Notes: generated by a model from the letters alone, not told the origin. A DNA stretch of 64,000 bases from PALSA-1006 sp041660815 (GCA_041660815.1 JBAZVN010000002.1:186001-250000); one strand, 5' to 3'; shown: positions 52,528-62,056, counted from the stretch's first letter. Translations and numbers: made by a program.

Positions 52528-53244
52528 TTAAATCCGGCAAGAACCAAAATTTCCGCGGGGAATTTCATTCAGAGCCGGGTGTAATTCATCCAGCCCGAAA
52601 AATTCCAAACGCAGCTCAATCCGGCGACTTTCTTCCAGCGTTTTTTTTGCGGAATTAAACGAATAACCACCCACTAAAAACAAATCCCGCACCTGCTCCT
52701 GTTCTGCCGGACTTAATTTAATTGCCTGATGGTGTGCGGGAGAAAGTAGCACACACAATACGCGCTGGCTGCGCTGCAAACTTAAATTCAGATTTAACAA
52801 ATAATCGCCGCGCTGATCGGCAAAACCCTCGGCCACAATGCGTTTCAGCCATCTCTTGCCGATATCTTCCTGCGCAATCCCTAAAATTTCAGCTGTAAAT
52901 TGGCTTAAGTATTGAGCCTGGTCGACAGAGAGTAGCGAGCTGCCGGTTTCAAAGCGGGCGCGCTCACCGAAGTCAATCACACCGCGATTTTTATCCACCA
53001 CGATGCCCGGATGATTTTCAGCAGCCTTTTCAATTTTTAGCAATAACTGCTCGATTTCCTGTTCACGTTTGGCTTTATTTCGATCCGCTTCGGAAATGTC
53101 GTTGGTCACGGCCAACAGCGCCACACTCATGACCAGCAAAAACATCACCATCAGCGCGCTCATCAAATCCGCGAAGGAAATCCAGAAAGGTTTTTCACCT
53201 TCATCCTTGTTGCGTCGGCCCAGAATTAAATATTTATTGATCAT
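52528..53244 (-). CDS. zorB: ZorB-like MotB/OmpA stator protein
   Basis: Inner-membrane and periplasmic stator subunit of a Zorya motor. 238 residues. A short cytoplasmic tail leads to one membrane helix starting with EKPFWISFADLMSALMVMFL; the ion-path aspartate is Asp-26, as in E. coli ZorB. The OmpA-like domain with FADQRGDYLLNLNLSLQRSQRV keeps the peptidoglycan-binding Asp and Arg positions. The closing SRRIELRLEFFGL is typical. Normally zorA (MotA-like) is directly upstream; here yajD is. No good ribosome site precedes its ATG. Confidence 0.88.
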   Translation of the reverse strand: MINKYLILGRRNKDEGEKPFWISFADLMSALMVMFLLVMSVALLAVTNDISEADRNKAKREQEIEQLLLKIEKAAENHPGIVVDKNRGVIDFGERARFETGSSLLSVDQAQYLSQFTAEILGIAQEDIGKRWLKRIVAEGFADQRGDYLLNLNLSLQRSQRVLCVLLSPAHHQAIKLSPAEQEQVRDLFLVGGYSFNSAKKTLEESRRIELRLEFFGLDELHPALNEIPRGNFGSCRI

Positions 53245-53281
53245 AATTTTTCATTTAACAACATGGTAAAACAGCGCCGGA

Positions 53282-53647
53282 TTATTTTGTTAGTAAAGAT
53301 TTGAGCCCGGCAAACGGATTATGCGTTGCCACCGCCATGCCGTCTGCCCCTCTATTGCGTACCGCTTCATCGAGCATCCGCGAGTGTTCATTATCGTGAC
53401 AATATAAACACAACAATTCCCAATTGCTGCCATCCGGCGGATTGTTGTCGTGATTGTGGTCTTTATGATGCACGGTGAGCTAGCGCAATCTCGCCCCGGA
53501 AAATTCACGCCCGCAACGTCCGCATATCCAGGGAAATAATTTTAAGGCGCGCTCACGATATCCCGCCTCGCGTGATTCGCGTTGCTGGCGTGCTTCGGCA
53601 ACGACTCGGTCAAGTCGGGAATGATCGGGGGTTGTTGATTTAGGCAT
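53282..53647 (-). pseudogene. yajD: YajD-like HNH nuclease with in-frame amber codon
   Basis: Read from the ATG at 53647 the frame gives MPKSTTPDHS, then CGRCGREFSGARLR, a TAG at 53482-53480, and LTVHHKDHNHDNNPP, GSNWELLCLYCHDNEH to the stop at 53282. The E. coli YajD segment is LRELTVHH, so TAG replaces a GAG Glu codon by a single base change. Both halves otherwise look intact (HNH motif and Cys pairs). A GTG at 53473 could restart translation but would lose the first Cys pair. No zorA remnant was seen in the 37 bases before zorB. Confidence 0.85.
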
Positions 53648-53691
53648 AAATTGTATTTCAGCAAGAAGAGTTAATTAGTAGCGCGATTTAA

Positions 53692-53720
53692 AATATAATC
53701 AATAACCAATTGATTATATT
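53692..53720 (-). terminator. AT-rich perfect palindrome after the P-type ATPase gene
   Basis: AATATAATCAAT (53692-53703) and ATTGATTATATT (53709-53720) with loop AACCA. It lies downstream of the ATPase stop on the minus strand and could end that transcript, though the T run is short; it might also be the scar of an insertion. Confidence 0.45.
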
Positions 53721-53754
53721 CATATAAATAAACATTCCTGACGTCCCATTTATT

Positions 53755-56445
53755 CTATACCCGCGTAATCTTACGTTCATTGTGACGGCGAATGAACCAT
53801 TTTTCCAGTTCCACCGTTAAAAATAACAGCACGCCAAAACCCAGAATTAACGCCCATGCAGCGGCATCCAGCGCGACCACGCCAAATAATTTTTGCATAA
53901 AAGGCAAGTAGGTGAAGGCGAGTTGGATAACAACCAGTATTCCGATGCTGAGCAACACATAAACATTGCCGGTAAAGTCTTGCCAGGTGCGCACCGTCGC
54001 TAACAAATAGCGGCAGTTAAACAGGTAGGCAATCTCACCCATGACCAGTGCGTTCACCGCGACCGACCGGGCAGTTTCCAGGCTGTCCCCGCGCGCCAGT
54101 TCCAGCAAGAATAGGGCGATCGTACCCAGTGCCAGCAAGACTGAAACAAAGCTGATACGCCAGATCATAAAACCGGACAGGATGGGTTCGCTGGCGGCGC
54201 GCGGCATGCGGCGCATCACATCAGGCTCGGCTTTTTCAAAGGACAAGGCCAGCGCCAAGGTCACGGCGGTGACCATATTGACCCATAAAATTTGCACCGG
54301 TGTGAGCGGCAACGCCATGCCAAACACAATAGCAATAATTACAATGCCGGCCTCGCCGCCGTTGGTTGGCATGATAAATACAATGGCCTTTTTGATATTG
54401 TCATAAATCGTGCGACCTTCCTCGACGGCGTGCGCGATAGTGGCGAAGTTGTCATCCGCCAACACCATTTCAGCGGCTTCTTTGGCGACCTCAGTTCCCT
54501 TTCTGCCCATCGCCACGCCGATATCGGCGCGTTTTAGTGCGGGTGCATCATTTACCCCATCGCCGGTCATGGCAACAATTTCACCGTTGGCTTGCAAGGC
54601 ACTTACCAAACGCAATTTGTGCTCCGGACTGGAACGCGCAAATATATCCGTTTCAGCCACTGCGCGGCGCAAAGCCTCGTCATCCAGAGCGTCCAGCTCC
54701 ACACCGGTTAACGCATGGCCGTTGCCAATCCCCAACTGCGCCGCAATGGCCCGCGCGGTATCGGCATGGTCACCGGTAATCATTTTGACGCGGATGCCCG
54801 CAGCGCGGCAGTCGCGCACGGCAGCAATGGCTTCTTCGCGCGGCGGATCGCTGATGCCGACCATGCCCAGCAGGGTAAAGCCGCCTTGCATATCGTCAAA
54901 TTTCAAGTCGCGCTGATTGGCATCGACTGTCTTCATGGCCAGCGCCAAGACACGCTGTCCAAGCGCACCCGTTGCCGCCATTTGCGCGTGCCAATAAGGC
55001 AGATCCAGGATGACATCTTCGCCCTCGGCGCGCTGCTGGTTGCACATCGCCAACACCTGCTCAACCGCACCTTTAACGAAAATAAAGGCATGGCCGGCGT
55101 GATCGTGATGCAGGGTTGCCATAAAACGGTGTTCCGATTCAAACGGAATATGATCGTTGCGCGGCATGGCCTCACGCTCAAATTGGGCGTCCATGCCCGC
55201 CTTCAGCGCCAGCGGAATCAGTGCGCCTTCGGTCGGGTCACCCGCAATATGCCATTGCCCTTCAGTTTCATTTAACGCCGCGTCATTGCACAGTAAACCG
55301 GCACGCAGCAAATCCAATGCGTGAATATGTTCGGTGATATTGGCTTCCTGGCCCGCCAGAGAAAAACCGCCATGCGGTGCATAGCCCGCACCACTGACCC
55401 CGAACACTTCCACCGAAGTGATGACACGCTGCACGGTCATTTCATTTTTGGTCAAAGTGCCGGTTTTATCGGTGCAAATGACCGTCACCGAGCCCAGCGC
55501 TTCCACCGCCGGCAAACGCCGCACGATGGCGTTGCGCTTGGCCATACGCTGCACGCCAAGTGCCAAGGTAATGGTTAGTACCGCCGGTAAACCTTCCGGA
55601 ATGGCGGCGACAGCCATGCTCACAGCGGCGAGGAACATATCGTCCAAAGCGAAGTGATGCACTAACCAGCCGAACAAAAAGGTAAGGGCGGCCAGTCCCA
55701 TGATGGCACCGGTTAGCCAGCGTCCGAATACTTCCATCTGGCGTAACAGCGGCGTGGTTAACGTTTGCACTTCCTGCAGCATCGCACTGATGCGCCCGAT
55801 TTCGGTTCGGTCAGCCGTTTCCACCACGACACCACTGCCCTGTCCGTACACTACCAGGGTGCTGGAATAGGCCATGCAATAGCGGTCGCCCAACACAGCT
55901 TGCACCGCGACTTCAGTAATATTTTTTTCGACGGGAGTCGATTCTCCGGTGAGTGCGGCTTCTTCAATGCGCAGATTTTTTACATTCAACAAACGTAAAT
56001 CAGCGGGCACTTTATCACCGGATTGCAACAACACGATGTCTCCGGGAACCAATGATTCTGCAGGGATTACACTGCGTTTACCTTCGCGCAATACGGTGGC
56101 TTCAGGAGAGAGCATGCGGCGAATCGCATCCATTGCCTTCTCCGCTTTGCCTTCCTGAATAAAACCGATAATGGCATTGATCACGACCACCCCGATAATG
56201 ACGCTGGTATCCACCCAGTGCGCCAGCAAGGCGGTAACGCCAGCCGAAGCGAGCAATACATAAATCAGTACATTATGAAATTGCAGTAAAAAACGCATTA
56301 ACGGCCCGCGCCGGTTGGGCGGTGTAAGCCGGTTCGGGCCATGTTCGGCTAGGCGTGCAGCGGCGTCTGTCGCGCTGAGTCCTTGCGCATTTGAGGCAAT
56401 TTTATCCAGTGCTTGTTGTGCGGAAAGCTGATGCCATTCGCTCAT
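53755..56445 (-). CDS. P-type cation-transporting ATPase (P2/SERCA-like)
   Basis: ATP-driven cation pump, probably calcium or a related divalent ion; the exact ion is not proven. 896 residues with an N-terminal cation ATPase domain (LTPPNRRGPLMRFLLQFHNVL), TGES in EEAALTGESTPVEK, the ion-site PEGLPAVLT, phosphorylation motif CTDKTGTLT (about residue 334), the hinge TGDGVNDAPALKRADIG, and about ten membrane helices. Followed by nhaA with a 4-base overlap, forming an ion-handling unit. Confidence 0.92.
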   Translation of the reverse strand: MSEWHQLSAQQALDKIASNAQGLSATDAAARLAEHGPNRLTPPNRRGPLMRFLLQFHNVLIYVLLASAGVTALLAHWVDTSVIIGVVVINAIIGFIQEGKAEKAMDAIRRMLSPEATVLREGKRSVIPAESLVPGDIVLLQSGDKVPADLRLLNVKNLRIEEAALTGESTPVEKNITEVAVQAVLGDRYCMAYSSTLVVYGQGSGVVVETADRTEIGRISAMLQEVQTLTTPLLRQMEVFGRWLTGAIMGLAALTFLFGWLVHHFALDDMFLAAVSMAVAAIPEGLPAVLTITLALGVQRMAKRNAIVRRLPAVEALGSVTVICTDKTGTLTKNEMTVQRVITSVEVFGVSGAGYAPHGGFSLAGQEANITEHIHALDLLRAGLLCNDAALNETEGQWHIAGDPTEGALIPLALKAGMDAQFEREAMPRNDHIPFESEHRFMATLHHDHAGHAFIFVKGAVEQVLAMCNQQRAEGEDVILDLPYWHAQMAATGALGQRVLALAMKTVDANQRDLKFDDMQGGFTLLGMVGISDPPREEAIAAVRDCRAAGIRVKMITGDHADTARAIAAQLGIGNGHALTGVELDALDDEALRRAVAETDIFARSSPEHKLRLVSALQANGEIVAMTGDGVNDAPALKRADIGVAMGRKGTEVAKEAAEMVLADDNFATIAHAVEEGRTIYDNIKKAIVFIMPTNGGEAGIVIIAIVFGMALPLTPVQILWVNMVTAVTLALALSFEKAEPDVMRRMPRAASEPILSGFMIWRISFVSVLLALGTIALFLLELARGDSLETARSVAVNALVMGEIAYLFNCRYLLATVRTWQDFTGNVYVLLSIGILVVIQLAFTYLPFMQKLFGVVALDAAAWALILGFGVLLFLTVELEKWFIRRHNERKITRV

Positions 56446-57815
56446 TTTTTATCTCCCAATATCCACAGCCAGACAAACCCAGCGAGTCCGGCCAATAGTG
56501 ATGCCGCCAGCACACCGGTTTTTGCCATCAATAACGAATCCGGGTGCCCGGCAAAAGCCAGCTCTGCAATAAAGATCGACATGGTGAAACCAATGCCGCC
56601 CAACACCGACACCGCAGCCACCTGACTGAAACGTGTGCCGGTGGGCAATTGACCAATACCTAAGCGCAGCGCCAGCCAACACGCGCCGGTAATGCCGATA
56701 AATTTACCCAATACCAAGCCGAACATCACGCCCAGCATCACCGGGTTGCTCAATGTTTCTCCCAGGGCGCCGAGCTGCAACGGGATGCCGGCATTGACCA
56801 GAGAAAAAATGGGAATGACCAGAAATGCCACCGGCAAATGCCAGTTATGCTCCAGGCGCTGTAAAGGGGTTTGCACACCGCGCACCCCTTGCTCCAACCT
56901 TTGCACTGCAGAATATAGACCCTCGTTGGTCATGATGTTGCTGTCCTGCTGATGACTGATATCAAATCGCGCAATAGTTTCTTTGATGCGCATACTGAAT
57001 AATCCGGGATCGTATTTTGGGCGTGCAGGGATGGCAAACGCGCACAGCACGCCGGCCAAGGTGGCGTGCACGCCGGATTGCAGCAGCGCATACCACAGCA
57101 GAATTGCCACGCCAAAATAGGGCAACACTTTGCGTATTCCGGCAAAATTTAACACGAATAACAGCAGCACCAGCGCAACAGAAATGGCCAGCCAATTTAA
57201 CGCCAGCTCCTGGGTATAAAACAGCGCAATCACCACCACCGCGCCCAAGTCATCGGCGATGGCCAGTGCCACCAAAAAGGTAATCAGTGCTTTGGGTACG
57301 CGGCTCGCCAATAACACCAGCGCGCCCACCGCAAAAGCAATGTCGGTTGCCATCGGAATGCCCCAGCCGCGCGCAGCATCTGTGCCGTAATTGATTGCCA
57401 GATAAATCAGTGCGGGCATGACCATGCCGCCAATGGCGGCGATAATCGGTAGTGCTGCTTGGCGTATATCCGCCAACTCGCCGACCAGCATCTCACGCTT
57501 TAATTCCATGCCCACCACGAAGAAAAACAGCGTCATCAAGCCGTCGTTCACCCAGTGGTGCAAACTCATATCCAGCCCCCAGGAGCCGACATGAAAACCC
57601 AGCGGGGTATGCAACACGTGCTGATAAGTGTCGGCCAGAAAACTATTGGCCAGCAATAGCGCGATGAGGGCGGACACCACCAACAGCATGCCGCTGGTCG
57701 TCTGGCGATGAATAAATTCATCAAACGGGGTCAGAACGAGATTGAAAGCACGCTCCCACGGGGCGTAGATAATGCCTTTTTCGCTGGCGGGTGATGACTG
57801 CTGATGTTCTGACAT
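56442..57815 (-). CDS. nhaA: NhaA, Na+/H+ antiporter
   Basis: Electrogenic sodium/proton antiporter for pH and salt balance. 457 residues, longer than the E. coli protein (388) because of an N-terminal extension and the loop near 290-320. The transport-site pair of aspartates is in IADDLGAVVVIALFY; other landmarks are FFVVGMELKREMLVGEL and DAARGWGIPMATDIAFAVG. Co-transcribed with the P-type ATPase and MscS genes (9 bases to mscS). Confidence 0.96.
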   Translation of the reverse strand: MSEHQQSSPASEKGIIYAPWERAFNLVLTPFDEFIHRQTTSGMLLVVSALIALLLANSFLADTYQHVLHTPLGFHVGSWGLDMSLHHWVNDGLMTLFFFVVGMELKREMLVGELADIRQAALPIIAAIGGMVMPALIYLAINYGTDAARGWGIPMATDIAFAVGALVLLASRVPKALITFLVALAIADDLGAVVVIALFYTQELALNWLAISVALVLLLFVLNFAGIRKVLPYFGVAILLWYALLQSGVHATLAGVLCAFAIPARPKYDPGLFSMRIKETIARFDISHQQDSNIMTNEGLYSAVQRLEQGVRGVQTPLQRLEHNWHLPVAFLVIPIFSLVNAGIPLQLGALGETLSNPVMLGVMFGLVLGKFIGITGACWLALRLGIGQLPTGTRFSQVAAVSVLGGIGFTMSIFIAELAFAGHPDSLLMAKTGVLAASLLAGLAGFVWLWILGDKK

Positions 57816-57823
57816 GGATAAAT

Positions 57824-58738
57824 TTATCTGCTGCCGGGAATACTTGTATCTTGTTGATTATATAGTGATTTTTCAAGATGAAATGCCGGGGCGTGACCTT
57901 GTTTGTCCTGTCCCGCGTAGAGCGTCAAATGCGGATAGGGAATCTCAATACCCTCCGTGTCGAAAGCTTCTTTCAAGCAGCGTAAAAATTCACGGCGCAC
58001 GTTCCATTGCTCCAGTGCGACGGTTTTAAAACGGCAGCGCAAAATGACTGCCGAATCTGCCAAATCCTGTACACCGGCGATTTCCAAGTCATCAAGTATT
58101 CTCGCGCTGAATGCCTCTTTCACGCGCAACTCACTGCCGACTTTACGCATGACATCCATCACTTCATCGACATTTTCCCGGTACGCAATGCTCACATCGA
58201 TCACCGCATAAGCATAGCCGCGCGACTTGTTGGTGACCGTGGTAATCAGCCCATTCGGAACGTAATGCACGCTGCCTTCGTAGTCGCGCAAGCTTACGTG
58301 GCGCAAGGTGATTTCTTCAACTGCTCCGGTTTTACCACACACTTCCACCACGTCACCTTGGCGAATCTGATTCTCCAGCAACAAGAAAAATCCATTGAAA
58401 TAATCTTTGATTAAACTTTGGGCACCGAAGCCGACTGCCAAACCGACCACCCCGGCAGCACCCAAAATAGGTGCAATGGAGATGCCTAATTCACTCAACG
58501 CCAGCATACCGGCAACCAGCGTTATGACGACGCTGGAAACATAGCGAAACACCCGTGCCAGTGTTTCAATACGGCGCGTTTCTTCAGCCGAGTCGGCGCG
58601 CGTATTCATATAATTTCTGAATACGCGGATGAGTCTCCGGCTGAGATGCATCAAGCCCCAAGCCATCACTAAAATAACAATGACGTGGAGTAATTCTTTG
58701 GAGAGATGCAGATAGCTGAAGAGTGTCTCTAAGTTCAT
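57824..58738 (-). CDS. MscS-family mechanosensitive channel
   Basis: Small-conductance mechanosensitive channel opened by membrane tension in hypo-osmotic shock. 304 residues: three N-terminal membrane helices, the pore helix region GAAGVVGLAVGFGAQSLIKDYFNGFFLL, and the cytoplasmic beta domain (GDVVEVCGKTGAVEEITLRHV, VHYVPNGLITTVTN). It ends the ion unit with nhaA and the P-type ATPase. Divergent neighbours lie further on. Confidence 0.94.
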   Translation of the reverse strand: MNLETLFSYLHLSKELLHVIVILVMAWGLMHLSRRLIRVFRNYMNTRADSAEETRRIETLARVFRYVSSVVITLVAGMLALSELGISIAPILGAAGVVGLAVGFGAQSLIKDYFNGFFLLLENQIRQGDVVEVCGKTGAVEEITLRHVSLRDYEGSVHYVPNGLITTVTNKSRGYAYAVIDVSIAYRENVDEVMDVMRKVGSELRVKEAFSARILDDLEIAGVQDLADSAVILRCRFKTVALEQWNVRREFLRCLKEAFDTEGIEIPYPHLTLYAGQDKQGHAPAFHLEKSLYNQQDTSIPGSR

Positions 58739-58802
58739 GATTTGTAACCTATTGAATGCAAAATAAATTTAAATATCGGTGGGATTGCTGGTATCGGCAA
58801 TC

Positions 58803-59558
58803 TCATGGAGCGCTCATTAATTCAGTGCGCATCAGCCGCAACAGCAAGTCGTCAAACGTATAAAAACCATTCTTACAATTTACTAGCTGTGTCAGCGCGA
58901 AGGCTGCGCCGGTGCCAAAAGCTTCGCGGCGGATCGATTCGTGGGTTAAGCGCACCGTCTGGTGTGGGAAGCCAAAAATAACCTCGTGGTGCCCTACGAT
59001 TCCACCCAGTCGCAATGAAGTAATACGTTCACCACCCACTTCCAACGTTTCGGCGATTTTGCGTGCAGTACCGGAAACTTCCGGCTTGTCCCTAAAGTGT
59101 TGCTCAAGAATTTCCACATCCGCAAAGGGCGCAATCTTGCGCAGCAATTTGGCGGCGACAATCAGAAAATTGATGCCAAGCGTGATATTGGGCGAGCATA
59201 GCACGCGGGTATTTTGTCCCAGGCTGCGTGCATAGTTTAAATCTTCTTCCGAATACGCCGAGATAGCACTGACCAGAATAATGCCGCGCTTGCGCACCTC
59301 TTCACCGTACGCGTGAATACTGGCAGCAGACGAAAAATCGACTAGCGCATCGACTGGAATACGCTCAAATAGTTCCGAAAAGGTTTGCTGGTCGAGACCG
59401 ATAATGGGGATTTGAGCAGAATGGGTTGGCGGTTTGCCTGCGGCTGAGCGACACGCAATCCAGCACAATTCAAAACGCGGATCGGTGCTTAATATATTGG
59501 CCACTGCACTGCCGGCTTTGCCGTAGCCGACCAAGCCGACACGAATTTTATTTTGCAT
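58803..59558 (-). CDS. DapB-like oxidoreductase
   Basis: NAD(P)-binding protein related to dihydrodipicolinate reductase. The ATG at 59558, after AAGGAG, gives 251 residues; an upstream frame of about 70 residues has no support. The N-terminal Rossmann motif is VGLVGYGKAGSAV. The DapB-type active-site stretch is ILEQHFRDKPEVSGTA, where His and Lys are retained but the usual HH pair is HF. It may be a true DapB variant or a paralogue with another substrate; neighbours are ion transporters, not lysine genes. Confidence 0.75.
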   Translation of the reverse strand: MQNKIRVGLVGYGKAGSAVANILSTDPRFELCWIACRSAAGKPPTHSAQIPIIGLDQQTFSELFERIPVDALVDFSSAASIHAYGEEVRKRGIILVSAISAYSEEDLNYARSLGQNTRVLCSPNITLGINFLIVAAKLLRKIAPFADVEILEQHFRDKPEVSGTARKIAETLEVGGERITSLRLGGIVGHHEVIFGFPHQTVRLTHESIRREAFGTGAAFALTQLVNCKNGFYTFDDLLLRLMRTELMSAP

Positions 59559-59702
59559 AAAGTTCTCCTTGTTTGCATAAACCATAGCCGCGTAAACGCC
59601 ACTCGGGAGCGCTCGATTGTAACACCCGAAAAAATGATTGCTGCAAAAAAAGGATAAAAAAAGCCCATGTATAATCGGCTGAATTGAATTCGAGGAGTCG
59701 GC

Positions 59703-60938
59703 ATGTCCACAACCATTCTTGTTATCGGCGTAATGGTATTTTTTGCACACTTTCTTTCGCTGCAATTTCGCAAAACAAATATTCCCGATGTGCTGGTATT
59801 AATGCTGGTTGGCATTTTGATTGGCCCGGTTTTAAATATCGTCACACCGGATGATTTCGGCAAAATTGGTTCGCTTATTGCCACGATTGCCTTGGTCGTG
59901 ATCCTGTTTGAAAGCGGCACTTCCTTAAATTTAAATGTGCTGGGGAAATCACTGGCGACTACCGGAGTACTTAGTTTTACGTGTTTCGCCCTGACTGCGG
60001 TAATCGTGGCTTTGATTGGTTTTGGCGCACTCGATTTGGGCGTGCTCCCGTCAATTTTATTGGGGGTAACGCTTGGAGGCACATCGTCGGCAGTTGTCAT
60101 CCCCATGGTTAGCGCCCTGGCTTTATCCGAAAAGCCCGCCACGGTTCTGGTGCTGGAATCAGCGCTTACCGATGTGCTGTGTATCGTGGGTGTTTTTGCA
60201 CTCTTGCAGATTTACACGCAAGGCGGCGTTGAGCCGGGCAGGCTCATTGGCGGAGTACTAGCCGCACTGATTTTTGCTGCGGTTATCGGTGTGGTGGGGG
60301 GCATAGGCTGGTTATTGGTGCTGGGTAAAGTACGTGATTTCCCCAACACAATTTCCTCCACTTTGGCGTATGTTTTTATCGTGTATGGCGCGACGGAGTT
60401 TCTGGGTTTTTCAGGGGCGATTGCCGCACTGGCGCTGGGCATTACGCTCACCAATTTTGAAAAATTCGGCCTGCATCATATTCAAAGCATTGACCGGAAT
60501 CTGGTTCCCCTGAATGAAATGGATCTGGGATTTTATCGCGAAGCCGTATTTTTGCTAAAGACCTACTTCTTTGTTTATTTGGGGATTTCTATTCACTTCG
60601 GTGCGGCCCATTTGGGTATGGTGGCATTGGTGATGGTGCTGCTCATTTACGCGATGCGCCTGATACTCACGCGCCCAATCTTTCGCACGGAGGCTTATAC
60701 CCTGCGCGATGCCGCTATAACTTCCATGATGGCTCCCAAGGGTTTGGCTGCTGCAGTACTGGCCGCGTTACCCATGCAATATGGTGTTATCGGGGGAGAG
60801 GTTATTCGCGATACGACTTATATGGTTGTGTTGATCAGCATCAGTCTTACCGCTTTATTGGTTATGTTGTACCCGCTATCCTGGATGCAAAGGTGGTATA
60901 GCCGTGCGCTGGGCAAACTCGCTCTTTCCAAAAAATAA
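59703..60938 (+). CDS. Cation:proton antiporter (CPA family)
   Basis: Membrane antiporter, probably Na+ or K+ for H+; the ion is not determined. 411 residues with about twelve hydrophobic segments. Landmarks are FRKTNIPDVLVLMLVGILIGP, FESGTSLNL, GGTSSAVVIPMVSALALS, LESALTDVLCIVGVFAL and APKGLAAAVLAALP. GAGGAG precedes the ATG. Divergent from the DapB-like gene. No C-terminal regulatory domain such as RCK is present. Confidence 0.85.
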   Translation: MSTTILVIGVMVFFAHFLSLQFRKTNIPDVLVLMLVGILIGPVLNIVTPDDFGKIGSLIATIALVVILFESGTSLNLNVLGKSLATTGVLSFTCFALTAVIVALIGFGALDLGVLPSILLGVTLGGTSSAVVIPMVSALALSEKPATVLVLESALTDVLCIVGVFALLQIYTQGGVEPGRLIGGVLAALIFAAVIGVVGGIGWLLVLGKVRDFPNTISSTLAYVFIVYGATEFLGFSGAIAALALGITLTNFEKFGLHHIQSIDRNLVPLNEMDLGFYREAVFLLKTYFFVYLGISIHFGAAHLGMVALVMVLLIYAMRLILTRPIFRTEAYTLRDAAITSMMAPKGLAAAVLAALPMQYGVIGGEVIRDTTYMVVLISISLTALLVMLYPLSWMQRWYSRALGKLALSKK

Positions 60939-60981
60939 TCACAAACTAAGCCTGCCTATTTCCCGCAGGACGCTGGATAAC

Positions 60982-61932
60982 TTACGCGCCAAAAGTTTCC
61001 GGCATGGTGCTGCGGGAAAAACCGCTGCGTGAAAATTGCCGGTCGGTTGCCGCGTATCCGGACAACACCGACTGGGTTGACATACTAAAGCCGCGGTACA
61101 TGTCCAAGTCCAATTCGGACATGCGAATTTCATGTGCCGCCGTGCCGAATTCGCGCCTAAATTCATCCCAGTTGGCATAACGCTCCTGCACATTTTTTTG
61201 CATAGCGCGCTTGATCACCGCGATTAACGCTTCGGGCAATTCTTTGCGGTAGGTCTGAATGGGAATAATCGGGAAATTTAAAATTGCAATGCGCGCATCA
61301 AAATTATTCTCCGCCTCAAAAGTATTTTTACCGGTGAGCAGGCGATAAAGCACCGCACCCAGCGAATAGATATCGGCACGCTGATCAAGTGCTTCGCCCT
61401 CCAGTTGTTCCGGTGACATATACGCCAAGCTGCCTGCTATCAGGGTTCCGATCACATTGCGCGGCACGGCACAGCCAAAGTCGGTTAATTTTGCCGTACC
61501 GTTTTTGGACAGAATAATATTGGCCGGCTTTACGTCGCGGTGCACGATGCCCAGTTCCGCCGCATAGCTTAGTGCCCCGCTGATCTGCTCGATAATCGAT
61601 ACTACGGTTTTAATCGGCAGCAAATTATCCGCATACTCATACTGGTCAAGCGATGCACCGTTGACATAATCCATCACCAGATACGCGCCGCTTTTTTCAC
61701 TCATATCGGCTTCCAAGACATGCACAATATTTTTATGATGCATTTTTTGGCCGAATTCAACCTCGGAAAGAAACATATCGCGATGCCATGCCGAGTGAAA
61801 AACATTGCGAAACTGTTTGAGCGCAACCGTGGAGTAAGAATCATCTCGCATCGCCAAATAGACATCCGAAGTCGCACCCGAACCAATTTGGCGGATGATC
61901 GAATAGGGGCCGATACGTAGCGGCTGGGACAT
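60982..61932 (-). CDS. Hanks-type Ser/Thr protein kinase
   Basis: Soluble eukaryotic-like kinase of 316 residues. The glycine loop is IGSGATSDVYLA (16-27), the ATP lysine is Lys-39 in VALKQF, the catalytic loop is HRDVKPANII, and DFGCA and the YMSPEQLEG activation segment follow. The C-terminal tail of about 45 residues has no membrane helix or PASTA domain. No PP2C phosphatase is nearby and no substrate is evident; neighbours are an antiporter (tail to tail) and a glutaredoxin. Confidence 0.93.
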   Translation of the reverse strand: MSQPLRIGPYSIIRQIGSGATSDVYLAMRDDSYSTVALKQFRNVFHSAWHRDMFLSEVEFGQKMHHKNIVHVLEADMSEKSGAYLVMDYVNGASLDQYEYADNLLPIKTVVSIIEQISGALSYAAELGIVHRDVKPANIILSKNGTAKLTDFGCAVPRNVIGTLIAGSLAYMSPEQLEGEALDQRADIYSLGAVLYRLLTGKNTFEAENNFDARIAILNFPIIPIQTYRKELPEALIAVIKRAMQKNVQERYANWDEFRREFGTAAHEIRMSELDLDMYRGFSMSTQSVLSGYAATDRQFSRSGFSRSTMPETFGA

Positions 61933-62056
61933 TAACGGAAAGTATTGGGTTTGTTCATGATGGACGTAGACTCCTCATCAGGTATTAAGTTTCCCTTGCC
62001 GTCGGCATATTTACTTTACGTATACTTTAAGACAGGTGAGCTATGGTGACTATCTT
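61933..62056. other. Leader of the kinase gene, no gene recognised
   Basis: About 120 bases upstream of the kinase start. No coding frame or clear promoter was recognised with confidence. Confidence 0.4.

Noticed and set aside
53245..53281. zorA remnant ahead of zorB
   Set aside because: Only 37 bases and no MotA-like residues; no sign of a lost zorA here.
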